Of a stretch of DNA of 64,000 bases, positions 53,258 through 61,499 are shown piece by piece; positions within the stretch are counted from its first letter, which is position 1; each line of letters begins with the position of its first letter. The notes below the pieces were generated by a model. That model made no database searches. It was not told where the DNA came from and saw only the letters and a program-made list of their open reading frames with translations. The position numbers and the translations under genes were made by a program. This stretch comes from Flavobacterium sp. HSC-61S13 (GTDB lineage Bacteria > Bacteroidota > Bacteroidia > Flavobacteriales > Flavobacteriaceae). The stretch covers positions 62,001-126,000 of the forward strand of contig NZ_JALJZV010000002.1 in the NCBI RefSeq assembly GCF_024171535.1, given 5' to 3'.

Positions 53258-54715
53258 CTAGTTTCCAATGACCCGTTTTATCCAATATTTGATTGGAGGG
53301 CACCAAGAACTAAAATACATTACGGCCGTATTGATTATAAGTACCAAAACCACTTTCACACTAAAGTCAACAAAATCCACATATAGAAAAGGCAAGGAAT
53401 ATACCACCAATAAAGTAAGTCCGAATACTCCGATCATCTTAAGAAAATCCCAATCAAATGGCAATAAATGCATGGTCTTATAGATGTAAAAAGTTTTTGC
53501 CGCATTAAACAACGCTAACGATGCCAAGGAAGAATATGCCACTCCAAGTATCCCTAAGTCCGTTTGCGTTAGTAAAATAAGATTTAATGCTACGTTGAGC
53601 ACCATCAGTGATAAGATCGAGATCAAATTAAATCTATAATACTTGGAATACGATATAATCTCCGTATTAAAGCCTGTCGACATATTGATCACCACATTTA
53701 GTCCCAACAACAAAATAACGGGAATCGATGCTGCCAAATTATCATAAGTAGGCATCATTTTAAAAAGAGGTTCTATGCCTACCACTATACAGGAATAGAG
53801 TAAAGCCGCAATAAAAAACAAAGTTTTTGAAATCTCTTTATACTTATCATTCAATTCGCGCCATTGCTTGTTCTTAATAAAATCAGAGATTATTGGTGCA
53901 TATAACGCAAAAACGCCTGTAGCAGGAATCGATAAAGCAGAAGCCAAAGTCACCCCGATATTGTATGTTCCATTAGCCTCAAAAGAGATAAAATTCGGAA
54001 TCATTAGTGAATCTACTCTAAAGGCGAAAAAAGCACCAAAACTCCCCGCAAACGAATATAAGCTATAGGAATAGTATTGTTTTTTGCTGACCTCAGCAAA
54101 AAGATCATCAAAATGTCTGTGAATTCTAAAGGCGTAATTTTTATAGACATAGTAGCCTACTAAAACCATAATAAAGCCAAAAGTAAATACATAAATCCAC
54201 AAGGCGCTATTTATGGTTATGGTTTTATACATCACCAATAGGAACAAAATCGGTAAGGTAATTTTCGGAATAATTTTCTCGTATAAAGTAGGAACCGCTA
54301 ATTTCTGCAAGTTGGTTGCCTGTCTTCGAAACAATTCTATATACGCCATAAAAATGGATAAGATAAAAGCCATCCAAATATAGTCCATTGGTTCAGACCA
54401 TGAAAAAGCTGTACTGATCCACAAAAGAACCAACATCACTACGGCTAATTTAAAAATCGAAACCAGACTAAAGCCAAACAATTTCTGTTGTAACTTCGCG
54501 TTGAGATTTGGGTAGAAATTGATCAGGGCATGAGTGCTTCCCAAAACTAGAATGGGAAACATGATTTGCGTACAGGCTTCAACATAGCGTATGATGCCCA
54601 ACAACTCTTTATTTCTAGGGTAGATCAAGATGGTAGAAACAATTCCAATCAATACCCCTACGTAATTAATTACGGTAAACAGCACGGCTTGTTTGGTGGA
54701 AATTTTTTTACCCAT
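53258..54715 (-). CDS. Wzx-type polysaccharide flippase
   Basis: A 485-residue inner-membrane protein of the polysaccharide-transport/MATE-like superfamily with about 14 hydrophobic segments. The start at 54715 (MGKKISTKQAV) is preferred; the ATG at 54739 falls inside a -7 box. Such proteins flip lipid-linked oligosaccharides outward. It is divergent from a methyltransferase/glycosyltransferase pair, which fits export of a decorated glycan. The glycan is unknown. Confidence 0.87.
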   Translation of the reverse strand: MGKKISTKQAVLFTVINYVGVLIGIVSTILIYPRNKELLGIIRYVEACTQIMFPILVLGSTHALINFYPNLNAKLQQKLFGFSLVSIFKLAVVMLVLLWISTAFSWSEPMDYIWMAFILSIFMAYIELFRRQATNLQKLAVPTLYEKIIPKITLPILFLLVMYKTITINSALWIYVFTFGFIMVLVGYYVYKNYAFRIHRHFDDLFAEVSKKQYYSYSLYSFAGSFGAFFAFRVDSLMIPNFISFEANGTYNIGVTLASALSIPATGVFALYAPIISDFIKNKQWRELNDKYKEISKTLFFIAALLYSCIVVGIEPLFKMMPTYDNLAASIPVILLLGLNVVINMSTGFNTEIISYSKYYRFNLISILSLMVLNVALNLILLTQTDLGILGVAYSSLASLALFNAAKTFYIYKTMHLLPFDWDFLKMIGVFGLTLLVVYSLPFLYVDFVDFSVKVVLVLIINTAVMYFSSWCPPIKYWIKRVIGN

Positions 54716-54736
54716 TGATTTATATGAATATAAATA

Positions 54737-54744
54737 CAAATATA
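54737..54744 (-). promoter_or_regulatory. -7 box of the flippase gene
   Basis: TATATTTG on the minus strand, 22-29 bp before the ATG at 54715, matches TAnnTTTG. It sits back to back with the plus-strand box at 54776. Confidence 0.55.
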
Positions 54745-54775
54745 CTTTCTAAAAACGGTAAACGACTATTTTTTT

Positions 54776-54783
54776 TAACTTTG
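54776..54783 (+). promoter_or_regulatory. -7 box of the methyltransferase/glycosyltransferase pair
   Basis: TAACTTTG matches TAnnTTTG, 27-34 bp before the ATG at 54810. Confidence 0.5.
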
Positions 54784-54809
54784 TCCATTCAACTTTTCTA
54801 TAAACTAAT

Positions 54810-55334
54810 ATGTACGAAAATACTTACCCTACGAAACGCTTCCAAATCACTTTGGACTTTATAGAAAAACACCTTTCTAAATCTGATCAGATCCTCGATT
54901 TGGGAGTTGCTAATCCGCTGTCCAATTTAATGACAGCAAAGGGATTTGATGTTCACAACACACTCGGAGAAGATCTGGATGAAGACTTCTCAGCATTGAC
55001 TTCTAATAACTATACCGCAATGACGGCCTTTGAAATATTTGAGCATTTACTCAATCCGTACACCGTTTTAAAAAACTGTAGAGCGGACAAAATTATTTTA
55101 TCCGTTCCTTTAAGACTTTGGTTTAGCCCAGCTTACCAAAGTAAGACAGATCTACGCGACCGTCATTACCACGAGTTTGAAAGTTGGCAACTTGATTGGT
55201 TATTAGAGAAGTCTGGATATCAAATTTTAGACCGTCGGAAATGGACCAATCCCGTTAGTAAATTGGGAATTCGTCCGCTATTGCGTTTATTCACACCCCG
55301 GTATTATATGGTTTATGCCGAAAAAATAAAATAA
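54810..55334 (+). CDS. Class I SAM-dependent methyltransferase-like protein
   Basis: A short 174-residue protein with a Rossmann-like beginning: DQILDLGVANPLS (about 31-43, glycine motif altered from the usual E/DxGxG), then MTAFEIFEHLLNPYTVL (about 71-87, the post-II position). A C-terminal segment (SWQLDWLLEKSGYQIL) follows the pattern of sugar-modifying methyltransferases. The glycine-rich loop is weak, so SAM binding is not certain. It overlaps the glycosyltransferase start by one base (TAATG) and is divergent from a flippase. Confidence 0.75.
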   Translation: MYENTYPTKRFQITLDFIEKHLSKSDQILDLGVANPLSNLMTAKGFDVHNTLGEDLDEDFSALTSNNYTAMTAFEIFEHLLNPYTVLKNCRADKIILSVPLRLWFSPAYQSKTDLRDRHYHEFESWQLDWLLEKSGYQILDRRKWTNPVSKLGIRPLLRLFTPRYYMVYAEKIK

Positions 55335-56182
55335 TGGAGTATTGCATTATCGTACCAGCCTATAACGAACAAGCTTTTATTGCGCAAACTTTACAGTCCA
55401 TAGTCGAGCAAACCAAACTGCCGAATAAAGTTGTAGTGGTTGATGATAACTCGACCGATGAAACCGCCGCTATAGTCTTGGAATTTCAAGCGAGGTATCC
55501 TTGGATTCAATTGATTCACAAACAGTCTGAAAACATACACTTACCGGGAAGCAAAGTCATACAGGCCTTTCAAGAAGGCTTTAATCAATTGGATGCCTCT
55601 TACGATGTGCTTGTAAAATTAGATGCCGATTTAATTTTACCTACTCGGTATTTTGAAGAAATCATGGCTGTTTTTGAGAAGGATGCAGCAGTGGGTATGG
55701 CTGGGGGATTTGCCTATATCGAAAAAAATGGCCGATGGGTATTGGAAAACTTAACCGATAAAGATCACATTCGTGGAGCTTTTAAATCCTATCGTAAAAC
55801 ATTTTATGAACAAATGGGCGGGTTAAAACCGGCCATGGGTTGGGATACGGTTGATGAGTTATTATGTCGTTTTTACCATTGGAAAATCGTCACTTTACCC
55901 CATTTACACGTTAAACATCTGAAACCTACTGGAGCTGTCTATAACAAAGCAGCGCGTTATAAGCAAGGTGAAGCTTTTTACAGATTACAATACGGCATTG
56001 CAATAACTGCTATCGCCGCTTTAAAATTAGCTCTCAAAAAACAAAAACCTTCGCTGTTTTTTGATTATATTCAAGGTTATTATCAAGCCAAAAAACAACA
56101 GGTCCCTTATTTGGTAACGGATGAACAAGGGCGTTTTATTAGAAACTATCGTTGGAAAAAAATAAAATCTAAATTAATATAG
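55334..56182 (+). CDS. Family 2 glycosyltransferase
   Basis: A GT-A inverting glycosyltransferase of 282 residues. The N-terminus CIIVPAYNEQAFI and VVVDDNSTDETA (about 31-42) are the nucleotide-sugar binding motifs; the DxD-type motif is in KLDADLIL (about 95-102). Aromatic-rich C-terminal stretch, no membrane helices. Start overlaps the methyltransferase stop by one base, so the two are coupled. With the flippase it probably serves surface-glycan or glycolipid assembly. Confidence 0.9.
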   Translation: MEYCIIVPAYNEQAFIAQTLQSIVEQTKLPNKVVVVDDNSTDETAAIVLEFQARYPWIQLIHKQSENIHLPGSKVIQAFQEGFNQLDASYDVLVKLDADLILPTRYFEEIMAVFEKDAAVGMAGGFAYIEKNGRWVLENLTDKDHIRGAFKSYRKTFYEQMGGLKPAMGWDTVDELLCRFYHWKIVTLPHLHVKHLKPTGAVYNKAARYKQGEAFYRLQYGIAITAIAALKLALKKQKPSLFFDYIQGYYQAKKQQVPYLVTDEQGRFIRNYRWKKIKSKLI

Positions 56183-56250
56183 GTCATTTTTTTAGTTCAG
56201 CATACAGAAACTCAATTGTAATTGGTAATTTAGCCATTATTTTTAAATCT

Positions 56251-56997
56251 ATGATTCGACAGATATTAACTCAAATAGGGAAATACTTCATTATGCTAAA
56301 AGATATTTTTAGCAGACCGACTAAATGGAGTGTTATGCGCGAATTAATCTTTAAGGAAATCGATGAGTTAATCATCGGCTCTTTGGGAATCGTCGCTTTT
56401 CTTTCCTTCTTTGTCGGTGGTGTAGTAGCCATACAAACCGCCCTTAACTTAACCAATCCGCTAATCCCCAAATACCTTATCGGTTTCGCAACTCGACAAT
56501 CGGTAATTTTGGAATTTGCGCCTACTTTTATATCCATCATCATGGCTGGTAAAATGGGATCTTTTATCACTTCAACAATTGGAACCATGCGAGTTACCGA
56601 GCAAATTGATGCTCTGGAGGTTATGGGAATCAATTCCTTAAACTATTTGGTGTTTCCTAAATTGGTTGCCTTATCACTCTACCCTTTTGTAATTGGTATC
56701 AGTATGTTTTTAGGTGTATTAGGAGGATGGGTTGCTGGTGTTGCCGGAGGTTTTGTTAGCTCTGAAGAGTTTATTACCGGATTACAAGATGAATTTATTC
56801 CTTTTCATATCGTTTACGCTTTTATTAAAACCGCTCTTTTTGGATTCTTATTAGGAACTATTCCTTCCTTTTACGGTTATTATATGAGTGGTGGAGCCTT
56901 AGAAGTTGGTAAAGCGAGTACGACTGCCTTTGTATGGACTAGTGTGGCAATCATTCTTACCAACTATGTATTAACACAATTACTTTTAAGCAAATGA
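56251..56997 (+). CDS. mlaE: MlaE-family ABC permease
   Basis: The permease of the MlaFEDB-type lipid transporter, moving phospholipids between the inner and outer membrane. It has 248 residues with 5-6 hydrophobic segments. The family motif GTMRVTEQIDALEVMGINS (about 111-129) is the coupling-helix region. It overlaps mlaF by 4 bp (ATGA). No MlaD or MlaB gene follows in this window. Confidence 0.93.
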   Translation: MIRQILTQIGKYFIMLKDIFSRPTKWSVMRELIFKEIDELIIGSLGIVAFLSFFVGGVVAIQTALNLTNPLIPKYLIGFATRQSVILEFAPTFISIIMAGKMGSFITSTIGTMRVTEQIDALEVMGINSLNYLVFPKLVALSLYPFVIGISMFLGVLGGWVAGVAGGFVSSEEFITGLQDEFIPFHIVYAFIKTALFGFLLGTIPSFYGYYMSGGALEVGKASTTAFVWTSVAIILTNYVLTQLLLSK

Positions 56998-57770
56998 TAG
57001 AAGTTCAAGATATTGAAAAATCCTTCGACGGACAAAAAGTTTTAAAGGGAATTAGTACTACTTTTGAAACTGGAAAAACCAATCTTATCATTGGCCAAAG
57101 TGGATCAGGTAAGACCGTTTTACTTAAGACCCTTTTGGGAGTTCATATTCCAGATACCGGAAAAATCATTTTTGATGGACGGGTATACTCAGATCTCAGC
57201 AAAGATGACAAACGAACGCTTAGAACCGAAATCGGTATGGTTTTCCAGGGAAGTGCTCTATTTGATTCGATGACTGTTGAGGAAAACATCGCTTTTCCAT
57301 TGCGTATGTTTACGACCAAGACCACTAAAGAGATCATGATGCGTGCCAATGAAGTTATCGATCGCGTTAACTTAGAAGGTGCTAATAAAAAATTGCCCTC
57401 TGAAATTTCTGGAGGTATGCAGAAACGAGTTGCCATTGCTAGGGCTATTGTAAATAATCCGAAATATTTATTTTGTGACGAACCCAACTCGGGCTTAGAT
57501 CCAAAAACGGCTATCGTTATTGACAACTTGATCCAAGAGATTACACACGAATATCAAATCACTACAGTCATCAATACCCACGATATGAATTCCGTTTTGG
57601 AAATTGGCGAAAATATCGTATTTTTAAAGGATGGTGTATTGGCATGGACAGGTACACACAAAGAAATTCTACGCACTGAAAACGAAGACATCATCGACTT
57701 TGTCTACTCTTCTGAGCTATTTAAAGAGATCCGAAGAGTCAGTTTGCAGATGGAACCTAATAAAAAGTAA
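56994..57770 (+). CDS. mlaF: MlaF-family ABC ATP-binding protein
   Basis: The ATPase of the lipid transporter, 258 residues. Walker A GQSGSGKT (about 34-41), Q-loop MVFQGSALFDSMT, signature SGGMQKRVAIARA (about 139-151) and Walker B YLFCDEPNSGLDP (about 158-170) are all present. Translationally coupled to mlaE. A terminator follows. The canonical substrate-binding MlaD is absent nearby and may be encoded elsewhere. Confidence 0.93.
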   Translation: MIEVQDIEKSFDGQKVLKGISTTFETGKTNLIIGQSGSGKTVLLKTLLGVHIPDTGKIIFDGRVYSDLSKDDKRTLRTEIGMVFQGSALFDSMTVEENIAFPLRMFTTKTTKEIMMRANEVIDRVNLEGANKKLPSEISGGMQKRVAIARAIVNNPKYLFCDEPNSGLDPKTAIVIDNLIQEITHEYQITTVINTHDMNSVLEIGENIVFLKDGVLAWTGTHKEILRTENEDIIDFVYSSELFKEIRRVSLQMEPNKK

Positions 57771-57845
57771 AATATATCGCCCTAATTATAAATTAATTAT
57801 GTATTTTTAGGCCTGTTAGTTATAATTCTTAAAATAGTTTAAGAG

Positions 57846-57873
57846 AGAGTACCTTCTAAGGGTACTCTTTTTT
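57846..57873 (+). terminator. Terminator of mlaEF
   Basis: AGAGTACC (57846-57853) pairs with GGTACTCT (57861-57868) and is followed by TTTTT, about 75 bp after the mlaF stop. Confidence 0.88.
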
Positions 57874-58052
57874 ATTTATTAGCTATTGATAAACATTTTT
57901 GGATACCCAAACACCTTAACTGCACGCAACCCCTCGTTATTTAATGTGTTTTAAACAACTTTTGAGGCGTAGGCAAAAAGAGGTCGGCATCACGATCATC
58001 TGCGCTTAAACCCCATTAGAAACAACTGTTCCCTATAGATGACACCACAAAC
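57874..58052. other. Gene-free stretch between mlaF and manC
   Basis: The mlaF-manC gap (57771-58086, 316 bp) contains the mlaEF terminator on the left and a convergent hairpin on the right. In between I see no ORF, repeat or promoter. Confidence 0.6.
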
Positions 58053-58084
58053 AAGAAACGAACCGTTAATTCAGTTCGTTTCTT
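58053..58084 (-). terminator. Hairpin after manC
   Basis: AAGAAACGAAC (58053-58063) pairs with GTTCGTTTCTT (58074-58084), 2 bp from the manC stop. The U-tail is short, so termination may be partial. Confidence 0.65.
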
Positions 58085-58086
58085 AG

Positions 58087-59166
58087 TTAATCTTTTGTTT
58101 TTGGAAAAAGTTGTTCTGTTTTGGACAGTATTTTCTTAATGTCTTGTTCCTTCTTTTTGGGATAAATCAACAGCACATCTTTTTCGTCTACAACAATATA
58201 ATCATGTAGTCCGTCGATCACCACGAGTTTATCCGTTTCGGTACGAACAATATTATTGGTAGCATGATCCATTACCGCTCGAGCATTAATGATAGCATTA
58301 TCACCTGCATCCTTAGGCAGTTTTTCATAAAGGGATCCCCAGGTACCCAAATCATTCCAATCAAATGTTGCTGGCAATACAAATACGTTAGACGCGTTTT
58401 CCATAATTGCATAATCGATCGAAATATTCTCAGCCTTGGAATAGTTCTCTAAGATAAAATGCTCTTCTTGATCGGTATTGTAGTAAGCTTCTCCACGCTC
58501 AAAAAGTGACATCATATCCGGTTGGAATTTACTAAACGCTTCTAAAATAGCTGAAACGCTCCAAATAAAAATTCCAGAGTTCCATAGAAAATGTCTGCTT
58601 TGAATAAATTTTCGCGCGGTAACATAATCGGGTTTTTCTCTAAATTGCACCACCTTTTTGACCTGGCTCGAATCCAATTTATCAAATTCGATATAACCAT
58701 AGCCCGTGTTTGGGAACGTCGGTAAAATACCTAAAGTCATCAATACATTTTCGCGTTCGCAAATATCAAAAGTTCTTTGCAGATTGGCCACGAATTGCAC
58801 TTCATCTTCAATCCAGTGATCACTAGGTGCAACAAGCATTACTGCATTGGGATTTTTGGCTTTAATCTTCATGGCTGCATATAAGATACAGGGTGCAGTA
58901 TTGCGCATATCCGGTTCCAAAATCACTTGATTTTGGTCTACAAACGGCAATTGCTCCATGACAATATCTTTATATGATTTATTGGTCAAAATCAAAATAT
59001 TCTCTACGGGAATCAGTTGAGATAACCTCGAGAACGTTTTTTGAATTAACGTTTCTCCAGTACCTAACATGTCGTGAAATTGCTTGGGAAACTCCGGAGT
59101 ACTCACCGGCCAAAACCGAGATCCTACTCCACCTGCCATCACTACAGCATAATAATTACTGCTCAT
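58087..59166 (-). CDS. manC: Mannose-1-phosphate guanylyltransferase
   Basis: Makes GDP-mannose from mannose-1-phosphate and GTP. It has 359 residues from 59166; the longer ORF to 59190 overlaps the upstream gene and adds a poor N-terminus. The nucleotidyl-transfer motif MAGGVGSRFWPVSTPEFPKQ (in pieces, about 9-28) and IDYAIMENA, FDWNDLGTWGSL are present. Only the pyrophosphorylase domain is present; the C-terminal isomerase of bifunctional ManC is absent. It is last in an operon with SprT-like, SDR and M28 genes. Confidence 0.93.
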   Translation of the reverse strand: MSSNYYAVVMAGGVGSRFWPVSTPEFPKQFHDMLGTGETLIQKTFSRLSQLIPVENILILTNKSYKDIVMEQLPFVDQNQVILEPDMRNTAPCILYAAMKIKAKNPNAVMLVAPSDHWIEDEVQFVANLQRTFDICERENVLMTLGILPTFPNTGYGYIEFDKLDSSQVKKVVQFREKPDYVTARKFIQSRHFLWNSGIFIWSVSAILEAFSKFQPDMMSLFERGEAYYNTDQEEHFILENYSKAENISIDYAIMENASNVFVLPATFDWNDLGTWGSLYEKLPKDAGDNAIINARAVMDHATNNIVRTETDKLVVIDGLHDYIVVDEKDVLLIYPKKKEQDIKKILSKTEQLFPKTKD

Positions 59167-59170
59167 AAAT

Positions 59171-59791
59171 TTATCTTTTTTTAAGTACATAATCCGAAAG
59201 TAATTCTACTTCCGCATTGGGTTTAAATGTATACATTCTACCCGAACTCACCTCCAAACATTCAAAGCGTTTAACACGCAAAGGACCTCTTTTAAAGATT
59301 TTACCGTTTGAAATCCTAAAATGACTCCCCAACGGCACTTCATAAATAAAAAACACCTCTGCTCTATTGGTATCAAATTGTTTTAGCGCAATCGATAAAG
59401 CCGCGTCGGTATCACTACTAGCCGCGGGATTTCTGAAATGCCTAGCTAACAAAGGCAACATCTGACTGGGATAAACCGCTGGATGAATAAAAGGCACCAT
59501 CAAACGCTGGAAGGTTTTTTTCCATTCGATTCCGTGAGGTTTAATATTACGACCGTATTGCTCAATAGCCACCAAATGCGCAATCTCATGAATCAAGGTC
59601 ATTAGAAATCGGTATTTATTCAAATTGGCATTAATCGTAATCTGATGTCGCCCATCCATACCTCTGCGATAATCTCCGTGTCTGGTTGTGCGCTCTTTAA
59701 CAATTTTCAAATGAACTTGATGCGTCTGAATTAATTTGAAAGCTGGTAATAAGGCATTTTCCGGTAAATAAGGTGCTAATACCTCTTCCAC
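59171..59791 (-). CDS. SprT-like zinc metalloprotease-domain protein
   Basis: A 206-residue protein with the SprT/WSS-type zinc motif HEIAHLVAIEQYGRNIKPHG (residues about 67-86: HExxH plus a downstream His). Such domains cut DNA-protein crosslinks in SPRTN relatives, but bacterial SprT functions are little known. The C-terminal region (about 130-206) is less conserved. It is 12 bp downstream of the SDR gene and 4 bp upstream of manC. Confidence 0.82.
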   Translation of the reverse strand: MEEVLAPYLPENALLPAFKLIQTHQVHLKIVKERTTRHGDYRRGMDGRHQITINANLNKYRFLMTLIHEIAHLVAIEQYGRNIKPHGIEWKKTFQRLMVPFIHPAVYPSQMLPLLARHFRNPAASSDTDAALSIALKQFDTNRAEVFFIYEVPLGSHFRISNGKIFKRGPLRVKRFECLEVSSGRMYTFKPNAEVELLSDYVLKKR

Positions 59792-59803
59792 TTGTTGTAC
59801 CCT

Positions 59804-60481
59804 TTATGGAGTTGTACTCGATGCTTGAAGTACTTTTCCGTTAAAATATTTATTTCCATTTTGTGAGAAATCCACAATATACTCTGCCATTTCAAAAGGC
59901 TCAACAGGTGCTAAATACCCTGGAAAAGCTTCGTCTAACATTTCGGTCTGAACCGCCCCCAAAGCAATTACATTAAAGGAAATGCCCAATTCCTTATATT
60001 CCTCCGCCAATAATTCCGACAAGGTAATTACAGCTCCTTTACTCGAACTATAGGCAGCCAAGCCCGGAAACTTCATACTGCCCTGAACACCACCCATACT
60101 ACTGATGGTCACCACATGACTTCCGTTGTTTAAATAAGGCAGACAAATTTGAATAATAGAAGCTACAGCAAAAACATTCACTTTATACACATATTCAAAT
60201 TCTTCAGCGGTGATGTCTTCAAAAGATTTATTGATAATCGCCCCAGCGTTATTGATCAATATATCCACATGAGTCCACGATTTTTTAATATAATCATTGA
60301 CGATTTCTAAATCAACAGCCTTGGTTATATCCGCTGACAAACAATGAATATTAGCCTTTCCTGTTAAGGCAACCGGTATGTTTCTAGAAATTGCCAAGAC
60401 CTGATGTCCTTGAGCAGCAAACTGCAAGGCCATTTCCAATCCAATTCCTCTACTGGTACCTGTTATAATTACATTTTTCAT
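59804..60481 (-). CDS. Short-chain dehydrogenase/reductase
   Basis: An NAD(P)-dependent SDR oxidoreductase of 225 residues. The cofactor motif TGTSRGIG (about 7-14), NNAG (about 75-78) and the catalytic YSSSK (about 138-142) are present. The substrate cannot be deduced; the gene is between an M28 peptidase lipoprotein and a SprT-like protein, with no pathway link. Confidence 0.88.
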   Translation of the reverse strand: MKNVIITGTSRGIGLEMALQFAAQGHQVLAISRNIPVALTGKANIHCLSADITKAVDLEIVNDYIKKSWTHVDILINNAGAIINKSFEDITAEEFEYVYKVNVFAVASIIQICLPYLNNGSHVVTISSMGGVQGSMKFPGLAAYSSSKGAVITLSELLAEEYKELGISFNVIALGAVQTEMLDEAFPGYLAPVEPFEMAEYIVDFSQNGNKYFNGKVLQASSTTP

Positions 60482-60486
60482 TCCTT

Positions 60487-61422
60487 TTAATTTAGTTTTA
60501 TTTCTCGTGAATCACTATTCACTAGTTGTTCAACAACTGGAATTATTTCATTAATAAATCCGCTTAAATGATTTAAATCTAACTGATCGACCTCATCTTT
60601 AACGTGATGATAATAGTTGTAATTTTCAAAATCAAATGAACTCAACGTATGAGCAGGTATTTGAAATTTTTGATAAAACGGATAGTTATCTGACTGCTTA
60701 AACAAATTATCTAAGGAGACATGCGGTCTACTTCCTATTAATTTTTTATTGGCAAACTGATTCATCTTATCCTGCATATTGGATAATTTAGCACCCGTCA
60801 AATATGCGATAAATTCACTATTCATCGGAACGCCCAACATTTCAAAATTCAACATGGCTACCACAGGAGCTTGTTCACTTTTTAGTTTTTCAGCAAAATG
60901 ATACGCTCCTAAAAGTCCTTTTTCCTCTGCTGTAAAGAACACAAAAATCAAAGTCCTTTTGTTGGACTTTGCCTTTGCAAAATAGCGAATTAACTCCGTT
61001 ACAACCGCAGTCCCCGAGGCATTGTCATTTGCTCCATTAGCAATGGTATCTATCTGCCCTATTTCTTTTACGATACCGATATGATCGTAATGCGCACCAA
61101 TTATAAAATATTCTTTTTTGAGTTTTGCATCCCTTCCAGGAATCCAACCCACAATATTTGAAGTTGTACTTTCAAAATTGGACAAAGTATCTCTGTAGGA
61201 ACTAAAATAGGGCTCCACTTGATTTAGAATTAAAAAATCTTCTAAATAGTCTGCTGCTTTGTCATTACCTAAAGTACCTGCTTCCCTCCCCTGCAACTGA
61301 TCCGAAGCCAAGTAAGTCAAGGTTTTCACAAACTGCTCATCATGAACACTAGCATATTGACTTGTTTTAGGCGACGAACAACTCAGCATCCAAAGAGCTA
61401 AAATAACACAGAAATACTTCAT
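60487..61422 (-). CDS. M28-family peptidase lipoprotein
   Basis: A 311-residue zinc peptidase. A lipobox MLSCSS is near residue 15. Zinc-ligand motifs follow: GAHYDHIG (about 108-115), GANDNASGTAVVTE (about 129-142), FTAEEKGLLGAYHFAE (about 163-178) and NFEMLG. A shorter, lipid-anchored relative of the M28 enzyme at 33.9 kb. It is first in the operon that ends with manC; 5 bp separate it from the SDR gene. Confidence 0.88.
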   Translation of the reverse strand: MKYFCVILALWMLSCSSPKTSQYASVHDEQFVKTLTYLASDQLQGREAGTLGNDKAADYLEDFLILNQVEPYFSSYRDTLSNFESTTSNIVGWIPGRDAKLKKEYFIIGAHYDHIGIVKEIGQIDTIANGANDNASGTAVVTELIRYFAKAKSNKRTLIFVFFTAEEKGLLGAYHFAEKLKSEQAPVVAMLNFEMLGVPMNSEFIAYLTGAKLSNMQDKMNQFANKKLIGSRPHVSLDNLFKQSDNYPFYQKFQIPAHTLSSFDFENYNYYHHVKDEVDQLDLNHLSGFINEIIPVVEQLVNSDSREIKLN

Positions 61423-61446
61423 TCTAAAAAAATATTTGGTAAAAAC

Positions 61447-61482
61447 GCAAAAACCCGTTTGTATTCCAAAACGGGTTTTTGC
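61447..61482 (-). terminator. Terminator of the pyruvate dehydrogenase genes
   Basis: GCAAAAACCCGTTT (61447-61460) pairs with AAACGGGTTTTTGC (61469-61482), 18 bp after the E2 stop, with a T-rich minus-strand tail. Confidence 0.85.
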
Positions 61483-61499
61483 ACTTGTATTCTATTTTG